From JBEBVQ01 sp964527735 (GTDB lineage: Bacteria > Bacteroidota > Bacteroidia > Chitinophagales > Chitinophagaceae): a stretch of 64,000 bases of DNA. The notes under the pieces are model-generated. The model was not told the DNA's origin and did no database searches. It saw only the letters and a list, made by a program, of their open reading frames with translations. This document shows positions 1 to 7,696 of the stretch, one piece after another. The stretch is from the NCBI GenBank assembly GCA_964527735.1, contig CAZGPG010000002.1, forward strand, positions 124,001 through 188,000, in the 5' to 3' direction. Position numbers and translations under genes: made by a program. How positions within the stretch are numbered: the stretch's first letter is position 1; each line of letters opens with the position of its first letter.

Positions 1-245
1 CCCAGGCAGGCAAGCTCGTCTGTACATTTTCCGTCTTTATCAAATCCTGCTGCAAGCCCTACCGGATTGGGGAATTTTATACCCCAAAGCTCACGGGACA
101 GGTCCGGACGGTTAACAGCGAAAAGGTTCCGGACCCAGCGCCGTAACAGAGAGTAGCGGCAAGCAAACGCAAGACGTCTCATCGTCCAGTAGTGTACTTT
201 TTCAGGATCTGCAAAGAAAAAAAAACGACGGAGCAAAGGATACAT
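1..245 (-). CDS. pyrD: Dihydroorotate dehydrogenase (quinone), N-terminal part
   Basis: Only the first 81 codons are inside the window; the gene runs off the left edge. The frame reads MYPLLRRFFFFADPEKVHYW and later ELWGIKFPNPVGLAAGFDKD, which is the N-terminal helix plus FMN-barrel entry of class 2, membrane-associated dihydroorotate dehydrogenase (compare PNPxGLAAGxDKxG in the family). The family oxidises dihydroorotate to orotate with quinone in pyrimidine synthesis. The start at 245 is chosen because the protein then begins with the usual short amphipathic segment and because a TAnnTTTG box ends 4 nt upstream. An internal ATG at 182 would remove that segment. Family call is confident; the rest of the gene cannot be seen. 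Confidence 0.9.
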   Translation of the reverse strand, partial: MYPLLRRFFFFADPEKVHYWTMRRLAFACRYSLLRRWVRNLFAVNRPDLSRELWGIKFPNPVGLAAGFDKDGKCTDELACL

Positions 246-249
246 ATAG

Positions 250-277
250 CAAAGATACACTGCTGCAGATAATACAA
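250..277 (-). promoter_or_regulatory. Promoter of pyrD
   Basis: Read on the minus strand there is TTGT (277-274) and then TATCTTTG (257-250), with 17 nt between the TTG and the -7 box. This fits the Bacteroidota consensus TTG / TAnnTTTG. Only CTAT separates the -7 box from the ATG, so the transcript is probably leaderless. Confidence 0.6.
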
Positions 278-558
278 AAAATTTGAAGATTTTAAAAATA
301 CTCTGTACGGAGCAAATACTTCATTTGAATATTGATATGTAAACCATAGGAATTATGCATAGATCATCATACGGTTATTATTACGTCTGGTATTTATAAC
401 AAATGAATAAACCTAAATAATATGAAATTACATATAGAAATGAAAAAATATAGCAATGATGGAGGGAATCAATAAAAGAACACTTTTATCAAATTCAGAT
501 TGAACATTTGGTATAGTTTTTGATAAAACATAAAAGCCTACACCAAAAACATTTTATC
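278..558. other. AT-rich intergenic region
   Basis: About 280 bp between the pyrD promoter and the GlsB/YeaQ gene, clearly richer in A+T than its surroundings. No coding frame, tRNA or clear repeat is visible. It must hold the promoter for the gene starting at 559, but no exact TAnnTTTG was found close to that start. Confidence 0.5.
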
Positions 559-846
559 ATGGGAATCTTTAGTTGGTTATGCCTGGGGATACTTACAGGA
601 CTAATACTAAACCGCATTTTAGTACTCCAGGGTTCACTATTAAAATTTAGCACTTATTTTATTGCAATTACGGGAGCTGTGCTTGGCGGTTTCGTTGGTA
701 TCCGCCAAGGATGGGGATGGGGAGACATTACGACATTTAACATACGGAGTTTCTCCGCTGCATTGGTGGGATGCGCCATAATGGTTGTATTGTATGTGGC
801 GATTTTAATTGTCAGCCGCAGCAGGAACCACCATAAGATACTGTAG
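559..846 (+). CDS. GlsB/YeaQ/YmgE-family small membrane protein
   Basis: A 95-residue protein beginning MGIFSWLCLGILTGLIL, the typical N-terminus of the transglycosylase-associated (GlsB/YeaQ/YmgE) family, small inner-membrane proteins often linked to general stress. Three hydrophobic segments are seen (about residues 3-22, 30-52 and 66-85), with glycines in the first two (GxLxG, GAVLGGFVG). The open frame extends upstream to a TTG at 520, but the added residues are polar and unlike the family, so the ATG at 559 is preferred. Single gene with no partners. Biochemical function of the family is not firmly known. Confidence 0.75.
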   Translation: MGIFSWLCLGILTGLILNRILVLQGSLLKFSTYFIAITGAVLGGFVGIRQGWGWGDITTFNIRSFSAALVGCAIMVVLYVAILIVSRSRNHHKIL

Positions 847-976
847 CCTTTTTATCACGCAGAATCAAGGCTGCAGCTATGCTATAGCACAATAATGCCA
901 TTCGCTTATAGTAATTATAATAAGCCTGCTTTTCATCTTCAGGAATATTCTTCTTCGCGTTTTTACATCCTGAGCG
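812..976 (-). pseudogene. Possible 3' remnant of a membrane-protein gene
   Basis: A start-less open stretch of about 54 codons on the minus strand that overlaps the end of the GlsB/YeaQ gene. It reads NIPEDEKQAYYNYYKRMALL followed by a hydrophobic run (CYSIAAALIL). This resembles the region after an EEK motif in small SdpI/DUF3784-like membrane proteins, but the likeness is weak. A stop lies just upstream and the only ATG is deep inside, so it cannot be a complete gene. It may be a decayed tail or a chance frame. Confidence 0.22.
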
Positions 977-1019
977 CTATTTTAACTAACTTCACGGCGT
1001 TTTTCAAGATTGTAATTCA

Positions 1020-2108
1020 ATGTCTGTTCCGAGGTTTTATCCGTTAAGCGTGAAAGAAATAAGGCAGGAGACGGCCGATTGTGTGTCCGTAGCACTGGAA
1101 GTACCGGAAGAACTCCGTGATATTTTCCGGTATGCGCCCGGTCAGTACCTGACGTTCAAAAAGCATATCGAGCATGCGGATGTCCGCCGGTCTTATTCCA
1201 TCTGCAGTAGTCCGAAAGACGGAGAATTGCGGGTGGCCATCAAAAAAGTAAAGGAAGGCCGGTTCAGCACTTATGCCAACGAAGCCCTGCGTGCAGGCGA
1301 TATTCTTGATGTAATGCCCCCGATGGGGAAATTCACTCCCAGGCAGACAGATGCAACCCAAAAACATTATGTAGCTTTTGCGGCGGGCAGTGGTATCACA
1401 CCGGTTATGAGCATCATGAAAACCATACTGGAGACAGAGCCCCGCAGCACTTTCACATTGATCTATGGCAACCGAAACCGCAACACGATCATCTTCCGTG
1501 AAGCGATAGAAGCGCTGAAGAACAAACATATGCAGCGCCTGCGGGTATACCATGTACTGAGCCGTGAAACGATGGATGTGCCGCTTTTTAACGGGCGCAT
1601 TGATGCCGCAAAATGTAATGATTTCTGTACTAACCTGATTAATATCAGCACAATACACGAGGCGTTTGTCTGCGGGCCGGAAGAAATGATACGCTCTGTG
1701 CGTGAACAGCTGATAGACCTCGGGATGGAATCCGGCCGTATCCATATGGAGCTTTTCGCTTCACCCGACCAGCCCAGAGCATCGCACCAGCAATGGATAG
1801 CCGCACACGGGCAGGAGGAAGGAGGGATGAGTAAAGTAACCATTACCCTCGACGGCACCACTTTCGAAATGGATCTTGCCTATCATGGTGACACAATACT
1901 CGACGCTGCACTGAAGCAGGGAGCAGATCTGCCGTATGCCTGCAAGGGCGGCGTATGTTGCACCTGCCGCGCAAAGATCACGGAAGGAGCCGTGGATATG
2001 GAAGTGAATTATGCGCTGGAGCAGGATGAACTGGATAAAGGATTCGTGCTCACCTGCCAGTCACATCCGAAAACACCGCGTGTCACGGTCAATTTTGATG
2101 CCCGCTAA
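1020..2108 (+). CDS. paaE: Phenylacetyl-CoA epoxidase reductase subunit-like protein (PaaE type)
   Basis: A 362-residue ferredoxin-NADP reductase fused to a plant-type ferredoxin. In order: FAD site RSYS (57-60), nucleotide-site glycine loop AAGSGITP (121-128), CGPEEM (218-223), then a [2Fe-2S] domain with Cys308, Cys313, Cys316 and Cys346 in C-x4-C-x2-C-x29-C spacing. The C-terminus (VNYALEQDELDKGFVLTCQS) is characteristic of PaaE, which feeds NADPH electrons to the PaaAC oxygenase of aerobic phenylacetate degradation. No paaABCD, paaG, paaZ or paaK lies nearby, so it could also serve another oxygenase. The family is sure, the partner is not. It ends just before a hairpin shared with the convergent regulator gene. 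Confidence 0.85.
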   Translation: MSVPRFYPLSVKEIRQETADCVSVALEVPEELRDIFRYAPGQYLTFKKHIEHADVRRSYSICSSPKDGELRVAIKKVKEGRFSTYANEALRAGDILDVMPPMGKFTPRQTDATQKHYVAFAAGSGITPVMSIMKTILETEPRSTFTLIYGNRNRNTIIFREAIEALKNKHMQRLRVYHVLSRETMDVPLFNGRIDAAKCNDFCTNLINISTIHEAFVCGPEEMIRSVREQLIDLGMESGRIHMELFASPDQPRASHQQWIAAHGQEEGGMSKVTITLDGTTFEMDLAYHGDTILDAALKQGADLPYACKGGVCCTCRAKITEGAVDMEVNYALEQDELDKGFVLTCQSHPKTPRVTVNFDAR

Positions 2109-2117
2109 AATACGGTT

Positions 2118-2152
2118 GCAATTAGCTAACAATATATTGATCAGCTAATTGC
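2118..2152. terminator. Inverted repeat between convergent genes (GCTAAT family)
   Basis: Perfect 10-bp arms GCAATTAGCT (2118-2127) and AGCTAATTGC (2143-2152) around a 15-nt loop. It fills the 50-bp gap between the 3' ends of the reductase and XRE genes, so it may end transcription from both sides, though no U-tract follows. Its words belong to the GCTAAT repeat family seen at six other loci. Confidence 0.5.
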
Positions 2153-2158
2153 ATAGTC

Positions 2159-2398
2159 TTACATTTCAAAGTTCAGCATTTCGGAAGGCGCCACTTCCAG
2201 TGCCTGCGCAATAGCATATAGTGTAGAGATTGTTGTATTGATCATCCCTTTTTCTATCCGGTAGATCTGCATGGTCTCGATTTCCGCATGAGCAGCAAGC
2301 GTTTCCCTGGATAGCTTTTTTGCAAGACGCAGGGATTTTACATGTTTCCCAAAGGCCTCTATATACGCCGTATTTCTTGATCTGCCCACTGCATGCAA
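2159..2398 (-). CDS. XRE-family HTH transcriptional regulator
   Basis: A protein of about 79 residues that is almost entirely one Cro/C1-type helix-turn-helix domain (about residues 14-75), with KSLRLAKKLSRETLAAHAEI followed by a conserved MQIYRIEKGMINTTISTLYA pattern. Such single-domain proteins act as dimeric DNA-binding repressors. No ATG fits: the frame starts with TTG at 2398 or GTG at 2389, and a stop lies upstream within the palindromes. Two tandem 16-bp palindromes sit directly upstream, which suggests autoregulation and control of the divergent 208-residue gene. No DNA-binding target can be proven from sequence alone. Confidence 0.8.
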   Translation of the reverse strand: MHAVGRSRNTAYIEAFGKHVKSLRLAKKLSRETLAAHAEIETMQIYRIEKGMINTTISTLYAIAQALEVAPSEMLNFEM

Positions 2399-2407
2399 AT
2401 TGGGAAT

Positions 2408-2440
2408 ATAACATTTATGTTATCATAACATATATGTTAT
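2408..2440. promoter_or_regulatory. Two tandem palindromic operator candidates
   Basis: ATAACATTTATGTTAT (2408-2423; 7-bp arms, 2-nt centre) and ATAACATATATGTTAT (2425-2440; perfect palindrome) lie 17 bp apart centre to centre. They end about 10 bp from the XRE start and lie just upstream of a possible -7 box, TATCTTTA (2456-2463), for the rightward gene. The size and pairing are as expected for two XRE dimers bound side by side. Confidence 0.7.
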
Positions 2441-2470
2441 GTTCTCGTTTTTTTCTATCTTTATTCGTAG

Positions 2471-2491
2471 CATATGGTCTCAACCCATATG
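2471..2491 (+). promoter_or_regulatory. Inverted repeat in the 5' leader of the 208-residue gene
   Basis: CATATGG (2471-2477) and CCATATG (2485-2491) with a 7-nt spacer, just downstream of the putative -7 box at 2456-2463. It could be an operator of a different sequence class or an mRNA hairpin at the transcript 5' end. Confidence 0.4.
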
Positions 2492-2553
2492 TAGAAAATG
2501 GATGTATTCATGGATTTATTATAATAACTTCAACTGTTTAAAAATTTATCACT

Positions 2554-3180
2554 ATGGTTATCGGATATCTGGATCAATCCATAGAAATTGCTTACCAGCA
2601 GGTATTGGCAGACATCAGTGAAAATACTGTCAGGAACGTATTCCGCAAGTTGTTTGCAAGTCCGAACAAGATCAGGCTCAACCGGTATTATTTTTCCATA
2701 ACAGGTAATGAAGAGGCTTTTTTTTCGGATGGCTTCTTTCATACTTTCAAAAAACGCTATACGCTGCAAGGGCTGAGCAATCAATTCCTGGAACACCTGG
2801 AAACAAACAAGCACGAAATCCATATGTTGCTGAAAAAGGGTGATCTGGGAATATTGTATTTCCGCTTTTTTCAGAATGACGAACCGGAAAAACATCTCGG
2901 CGCCCTCTTCACCCGCCTGGTGCATGCTTTTTTTCCGCATCAGTACTGTTCTCTGGATGTGCAGGTAAAAGAATACTTCAGGCTCAGGCATGATAGTTAT
3001 TACATAGCTATGTATGTCTTAAGCAAAGCTTATCTGCAGGCGGCCGCCCGGTATCCCGAATGGACCGGGTTGATGAAAACCACCTTGGAGCAACTGGATG
3101 AATACGGTACGTTCCGGAACGAGCACATCACGGATATAAAGCTGCTGGACCTGTTTTACCGGATGAAAATACAGGAATAA
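2554..3180 (+). CDS. Unrecognised 208-residue protein divergent from an XRE regulator
   Basis: I do not recognise this protein. It is soluble-looking with no signal peptide or membrane segment, rich in aromatic residues, Lys and His, and predicted mostly helical. A segment at about residues 118-145 (LVHAFFPHQYCSLDVQVKEY) has an h-P-x-x-Y-x-x-x-D-x-x-V pattern that loosely recalls helix-hairpin-helix proteins with a PELFPxxDSRV motif, but that is only a resemblance. It is transcribed away from the XRE gene across a region with tandem palindromes, so it is probably its regulated partner. A stress, toxin or defence role is possible but unproven. A GCTAAT repeat follows the stop. Confidence 0.6.
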   Translation: MVIGYLDQSIEIAYQQVLADISENTVRNVFRKLFASPNKIRLNRYYFSITGNEEAFFSDGFFHTFKKRYTLQGLSNQFLEHLETNKHEIHMLLKKGDLGILYFRFFQNDEPEKHLGALFTRLVHAFFPHQYCSLDVQVKEYFRLRHDSYYIAMYVLSKAYLQAAARYPEWTGLMKTTLEQLDEYGTFRNEHITDIKLLDLFYRMKIQE

Positions 3181-3189
3181 CGATCCATA

Positions 3190-3220
3190 AATCAGCTAAT
3201 GTGCTGATTGGCTAATGATC
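3190..3220. repeat. GCTAAT-family intergenic repeat (copy 2)
   Basis: AATCAGCTAATGTGCTGATT followed by GGCTAATGA, 9 nt after the stop of the 208-residue gene. The words ATCAGC and GCTGAT pair to form a short hairpin. Same vocabulary as the copies near 2118, 14199, 22051, 34787, 42991 and 53803. Confidence 0.6.
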
Positions 3221-3300
3221 CCTCATGCTATGCAAGTCGGTACGAACTTTATTTTAAAATTCACTGACACGCTACACAGCAATACCTCATGCCAATTTAT

Positions 3301-3308
3301 TAAGTTTG
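3301..3308 (+). promoter_or_regulatory. -7 box of the TPR lipoprotein gene
   Basis: TAAGTTTG, then CTCC, then the ATG at 3313. It matches TAnnTTTG exactly, with the 4-nt spacing that predicts a leaderless transcript. No clear -33 TTG was found. Confidence 0.5.
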
Positions 3309-3312
3309 CTCC

Positions 3313-4341
3313 ATGAAAGGTGCATACAACGGTTATTATGTGTTATTGCTGACAGGGCTTATATTCCTGTTTTCATGCACACACAGCGGAGAGCAGGCCG
3401 GAACAGCAGACATCCCCGAAATATTCCTGCGCCCCGGCCTGAAAGAACTGACAGAACAGATCCAAAAATCCCCCCAGAATGCATCTTTATATTATAACAG
3501 GGGCAATGCGCTGCACCGGCTGCAGGAAGACTCCCTGGCGCTCGACGATTTTAAGATGGCTATAAGCCTTGATTCGACGCAGGCTGCCTATTACAGCGCT
3601 ATCGGCGATCTGCTGTTCGAACATAAAGATATCAGCGGCTCTATACCCTGGTTTCAGAAAGCCGTAGCTATCAACCCCGATGACCCGCAGTCACACCTCA
3701 AATTTGCCAAAATGCTGATCTATACCAAAGAATACACCAAGGCATTTAACACGATCAATACCGTGCTGCGGCAGGATGTGTACAACCCGGAAGGGTATTT
3801 CCTGAAAGGAATGATCTATAAGGACATGAACGATACGGCCAAAGCTATCTCCAGCTTCCAAACGGCATTAAACGTGATGCCGGATTATAAGGATGCCATC
3901 ATACAACTGGGGCAGATATATGCCTTACAGAGTAATCCGATCGCCCTGCAATATTACACCAATGCGTTCCGCCTGGATACCGGTGATGTCTTCCCGTTGT
4001 TTGCAAAGGGTGTTTTTCATCAGCAGCAGGGACAGCCGGAGCAGGCTAAAGAACAATACCGGGAATGTATCCGGAGGGATCACCAATATGCAGATGCCTA
4101 TTACAATATGGGCTTCCTCTATCTTGAGCAGGACTCAATCGACAAGGCCTGGCGCCATTTCGACCTCCTCACCCGGATCTCGCCGACTGATGCAGAAGCA
4201 TACTACCACCGCGGCGTATGCAATGAACTGCTTGAAAAAAAACAGGATGCCGCAGCTGATTTCCGGCAGGCGCTTGTTTTCGATAAAGATTACCCCGAAG
4301 CGCAGGAAGCATTAAAAAGAGTTATGAGTGATGAATTATAA
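3313..4341 (+). CDS. TPR-repeat lipoprotein
   Basis: A 342-residue protein with an N-terminal lipoprotein signal (hydrophobic run then FLFSC, lipidated Cys22). The rest is a chain of tetratricopeptide repeats, about eight, from residue 46 to near the end (for example ASLYYNRGNALHRLQEDSLA and AEAYYHRGVCNELLEKKQDA). TPRs are protein-binding scaffolds, so this is probably a membrane-anchored assembly factor, perhaps for secretion or envelope. The final codons and stop are made of the ATGAGTGATGAATTATAA words of the repeat that follows, so the C-terminus appears to have been shaped by that repeat. Next gene is rpe, 74 bp on. Partner unknown. Confidence 0.8.
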   Translation: MKGAYNGYYVLLLTGLIFLFSCTHSGEQAGTADIPEIFLRPGLKELTEQIQKSPQNASLYYNRGNALHRLQEDSLALDDFKMAISLDSTQAAYYSAIGDLLFEHKDISGSIPWFQKAVAINPDDPQSHLKFAKMLIYTKEYTKAFNTINTVLRQDVYNPEGYFLKGMIYKDMNDTAKAISSFQTALNVMPDYKDAIIQLGQIYALQSNPIALQYYTNAFRLDTGDVFPLFAKGVFHQQQGQPEQAKEQYRECIRRDHQYADAYYNMGFLYLEQDSIDKAWRHFDLLTRISPTDAEAYYHRGVCNELLEKKQDAAADFRQALVFDKDYPEAQEALKRVMSDEL

Positions 4342-4412
4342 GTGATGAATGAGATCATTCATAATTCACAACTCGTCACTCATAATTCATCATTCATAAC
4401 TCATAATTCATA
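4323..4412. repeat. TCATAATTCAT-word intergenic repeat
   Basis: About 90 bp built from ATGAATTAT / ATAATTCAT and GTGATGA / TCATCA words in both orientations, filling the TPR-rpe gap and overlapping the last codons of the TPR gene. It can fold into several alternative hairpins. Unit lengths and spacing are irregular, so it is not a CRISPR. Confidence 0.65.
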
Positions 4413-4414
4413 CT

Positions 4415-5068
4415 ATGCCGATTATAGCGCCATCCATGCTTTCCGCCGATTTCCTTAATCTGGAGCGTGACATTGAAATGATAAACAACAGCGATGCCGA
4501 CTGGTTACACCTGGATGTAATGGACGGTCGTTTTGTACCGAACATCAGCTACGGAATTCCGGTGATCAAGGCCATGAAGAAAGCCGCTAAAAAACCGCTT
4601 GATACTCATCTGATGATCGTAGAGCCCGAAAAATATTTTGAAGACTTCGCCCATGCAGGCGCAAACATCCTAACGATCCATTATGAAGCGTCTACACATC
4701 TTCATCGCAGCCTTCAGGCTATACGGTCGATGGGCATGAAAGCGGGTGTATCCATAAATCCGCACACCTCCGTGCACCTGCTCGAAGACATCCTCGACGA
4801 TGCAGACATGGTGCTGATCATGAGCGTAAATCCCGGTTTCGGAGGCCAGAAATTCATCCGGCGCAGCCTGGATAAAATACGGGCAGTGAAGCAAATGATC
4901 ACAAGCCGCGGGCTGGACACGCTCATCGAAGTGGACGGCGGTGTGACCCTGGAAAATGCAGGCGAGATCATTGCCGCCGGTGCGGACGTCCTGGTAGCCG
5001 GCAATACAGTATTTTCGGCCGAAAACCCGGCCGGAATGATCCAAAAGCTCAAAGCGTCCGGAAAATAA
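4415..5068 (+). CDS. rpe: Ribulose-phosphate 3-epimerase
   Basis: A 217-residue TIM barrel of normal family length. It interconverts ribulose 5-phosphate and xylulose 5-phosphate in the pentose phosphate pathway, in the cytoplasm. The metal and catalytic residues are in place: His32 and Asp34 in LHLDVMDGRFVPN, His65 in DTHLMI, and Asp174 in EVDGGV. The MSVNPGFGGQ loop and the phosphate-binding end (ADVLVAGNTVF) are also present. It starts with MPIIAPSMLSADF as usual. It lies 29 bp before a TonB-dependent receptor gene, but a promoter-like TATCTTTTG in that gap suggests the receptor is transcribed separately. Confidence 0.97.
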   Translation: MPIIAPSMLSADFLNLERDIEMINNSDADWLHLDVMDGRFVPNISYGIPVIKAMKKAAKKPLDTHLMIVEPEKYFEDFAHAGANILTIHYEASTHLHRSLQAIRSMGMKAGVSINPHTSVHLLEDILDDADMVLIMSVNPGFGGQKFIRRSLDKIRAVKQMITSRGLDTLIEVDGGVTLENAGEIIAAGADVLVAGNTVFSAENPAGMIQKLKASGK

Positions 5069-5097
5069 ATGTATCTTTTGCGCGTTTAACATGACAT

Positions 5098-7563
5098 ATG
5101 CTCCGGAATCGTTCTGTCGTTATCCTTCTTTTATTACTGTTTACTGCCGGATATCCTGTATATGCCCAGCAAGGCACTGCAACCATCACAGGCACTGTAA
5201 AAGACGAAGCAGGGCAACCACTTGAGCTGGTGGTCGTAGCCGTCACCGGAACATCGCTGGGTACACAAACAGATGTACGCGGCCATTATCAGCTTACCGT
5301 TCCGGCAGGCATATCACTGCAGATCGTTTTTTCTGCATCCGTCGGCAACAGGGCATTCCACACAGTGACGCCCCAGGTTGGGCAAATAGTCAACATACAG
5401 GTAGTGCTCAAAAAGCAGTACATGGAGCTTGAGGAAGCTACGATCCGGGAAGAAAGCCGGCGCGGAGAAGCCGGGAATATCTACCTGGATGTAGCGCAAT
5501 CGCAGTACATGGCTAACCCCGTGGGCGGCATAGAAGGGATGATCAAGATGTTTACCGGCTACAACAATGAGCTTACCTCTCAATATACTGTGCGCGGCGG
5601 CAACTACGATGAAAACCTGGTGTATGTAAACGATTTCGAGATCTACCGTCCCTTCCTTACACGTTCGGGCCAGCAGGAAGGATTGAGCTTTGTAAATGCC
5701 GACCTCGTAAGCGGTGCAAACTTTTCGCTCGGCGGCTTCCAGGCGAAATATGGCGATAAGATGTCGAGCGTGCTGGATGTGACTTACCGTCGACCTACAC
5801 ACTTCGCCGGCTCTGCCAGCGCCAGCCTCCTGGGCGCTTCGCTGCACCTCGAAGGAGCATCGCACAACGAAAAGCTTACCTACCTCGTAGGATTGCGCCA
5901 GAAAAGCAACCAGTACCTGCTGCAGGCACAGCCAACCAAAGGGGTTTATAATCCTGTATTCACCGATTTCCAGACTTTGATCAACTACCGTTTTAATGAA
6001 AAATGGGAAATGGAATTGATCGGGAACTATGCTCGTAACCGTTTTTCTTTTCTGCCTGAAGAACAAACATCCAGCTTCGGCATGATCAACAAAGCATACC
6101 AGCTGCGGATGTTCTACGAAGGCAGTGAGATCGACCAGTTCGACTCCCGTTTTGGTGGTATCTCAACCACCTGGCGGCCAAATAAAAAGCTGAGGCTGAA
6201 ACTGCTTGCCTCCGGCTTCCAGACAGACGAACGGGAAACCTATGATATTCACGGGGAATACCTGCTGGGGGAGCTGGAAACGGACATGTCCAAGGAAAAT
6301 TTCGGGCAGACCAAAACCTATCTCGGCACAGGCATCATCCATAATTACGCCCGCAACTATCTGAAAATAAATGTAGGCAACCTGGCGCACCGCGGCTCGT
6401 ATAGCGCCGGCAAGCATTTTGTGCACTGGGGGCTGGATGCCAACGTGGTGGACATACGTGATCAGCTCCATGAATGGGAACGCCGCGATTCTGCCGGGTT
6501 TACACAACCCTATCATCCCGACCGGCTCGATATGACCCGCCTGTACAGCTCATCTTCCCGTTTCAATTATATGCGGTACAGCGGTTTTATACAAGATAAT
6601 TTCCGTTTCAACGATTCACTCGACCTCACGATATCGGCAGGCATCCGGTTTATCCACAGCACACTTAACGGAGAAACTGTCATCAGCCCCCGCGTGCAGA
6701 TATCATACAAGCCTGAGTGGGAAAGAGACGTAGTGCTGAAGCTGGCCGGCGGCTTGTATGCGCAGCCACCGTTTTACCGCGAAATGCGGGATCTCGACGG
6801 GAATGTAAACCAGGGGCTCCGGATGCAGAAATCTGCACATTTCCTTGCCGGCACAGACCACAACATGAAATTGGGCCGCCGGCCGCTGAAACTCACAACG
6901 GAAGTGTATTATAAAAAACTCTGGGATCTCGTGCCATATGAATATGACAATGTGCGTATCCGCTATTTCGGGGCGAATAATGCCACCGGATATGCTTACG
7001 GGGCAGAAGTACGGCTGTATGGAGATCTGGTGAAAGATGCACCGTCCTGGCTGAGTGTCGGGTGGATGAATACCAAAGAAGATATCAAAAACGACCGCAT
7101 AGTATATCAGGATGCTGCGGGGAACGACAGCGCCACCTTCTCTCCCGGTTATATCCCCCGCCCTACCGATCAGCGGCTGATGTTCGGCATGTACTTCCAG
7201 GACTACCTGCGCCAGAATAAGAACTTCCGTACACACCTGAATCTGATGTATGCTACCGGCCTCCCGTTTGGCCCGCCGGATAAGCAGCGCTACGGCGATA
7301 CCCTCCGCCTGCCCGATTACCGGCGGGTAGACATCGGCTTTTCTGCATTGCTGCTCGACGGCTCCAAAAAAGAAAGGCCTGCCTACAGTTTTTTCCGGAA
7401 TCTCAACTCCATATGGGCCAGCCTCGAAGTGTTCAACCTGCTGGGCATTCAGAACACCCTATCATACACCTGGGTGCAGGACCAAACCAGCGGAAAAACT
7501 TTTGCCGTGCCTAACCGGCTGACCACCAGGTTGCTTAACCTGAGGATCATTGTCAAATTCTGA
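5098..7563 (+). CDS. TonB-dependent receptor with N-terminal carboxypeptidase-regulatory-like domain
   Basis: An 821-residue outer-membrane protein. It has a signal peptide (LLLLLFTAGYPVYAQ), then a CarboxypepD_reg-like beta-sandwich (about 28-110, ATITGTVKDEAGQPLELVVV), then the plug (about 130-240, with YTVRGGNYDENLVYVNDFEI) and a 22-strand-type barrel ending in hydrophobic beta pattern LRIIVKF. Receptors of this build import large or scarce substrates with TonB energy. No SusD partner, TonB or substrate enzyme is adjacent, so the ligand is unknown. The start sits 17 nt after a TATCTTTTG element. Length and ending are complete. Confidence 0.9.
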   Translation: MLRNRSVVILLLLLFTAGYPVYAQQGTATITGTVKDEAGQPLELVVVAVTGTSLGTQTDVRGHYQLTVPAGISLQIVFSASVGNRAFHTVTPQVGQIVNIQVVLKKQYMELEEATIREESRRGEAGNIYLDVAQSQYMANPVGGIEGMIKMFTGYNNELTSQYTVRGGNYDENLVYVNDFEIYRPFLTRSGQQEGLSFVNADLVSGANFSLGGFQAKYGDKMSSVLDVTYRRPTHFAGSASASLLGASLHLEGASHNEKLTYLVGLRQKSNQYLLQAQPTKGVYNPVFTDFQTLINYRFNEKWEMELIGNYARNRFSFLPEEQTSSFGMINKAYQLRMFYEGSEIDQFDSRFGGISTTWRPNKKLRLKLLASGFQTDERETYDIHGEYLLGELETDMSKENFGQTKTYLGTGIIHNYARNYLKINVGNLAHRGSYSAGKHFVHWGLDANVVDIRDQLHEWERRDSAGFTQPYHPDRLDMTRLYSSSSRFNYMRYSGFIQDNFRFNDSLDLTISAGIRFIHSTLNGETVISPRVQISYKPEWERDVVLKLAGGLYAQPPFYREMRDLDGNVNQGLRMQKSAHFLAGTDHNMKLGRRPLKLTTEVYYKKLWDLVPYEYDNVRIRYFGANNATGYAYGAEVRLYGDLVKDAPSWLSVGWMNTKEDIKNDRIVYQDAAGNDSATFSPGYIPRPTDQRLMFGMYFQDYLRQNKNFRTHLNLMYATGLPFGPPDKQRYGDTLRLPDYRRVDIGFSALLLDGSKKERPAYSFFRNLNSIWASLEVFNLLGIQNTLSYTWVQDQTSGKTFAVPNRLTTRLLNLRIIVKF

Positions 7564-7696
7564 GGCGCCGCTTTCTCGGCGGTTACCAGGCCTGCCGGAA
7601 TCTCCATACGCTCCTGTATTAAAAGAATAAGATTTTTTTCTGCCATGCAATATTTCTTTGTCCGGGGCGTTTTACCTTAGATAAATCCAGTCAAAA

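Noticed and set aside
520..558. TTG start for the GlsB/YeaQ protein
   Set aside because: The 13 added residues are polar and unlike the family; the ATG at 559 gives the usual MGIFSW start.
4323..4412. Possible CRISPR array
   Set aside because: Words are about 10 bp, overlap each other and occur in both orientations; no regular repeat-spacer pattern and no cas genes.
5049..5246. Minus-strand frame overlapping the start of the TonB-dependent receptor
   Set aside because: Shadow frame; the plus-strand signal peptide and rpe end are well supported.
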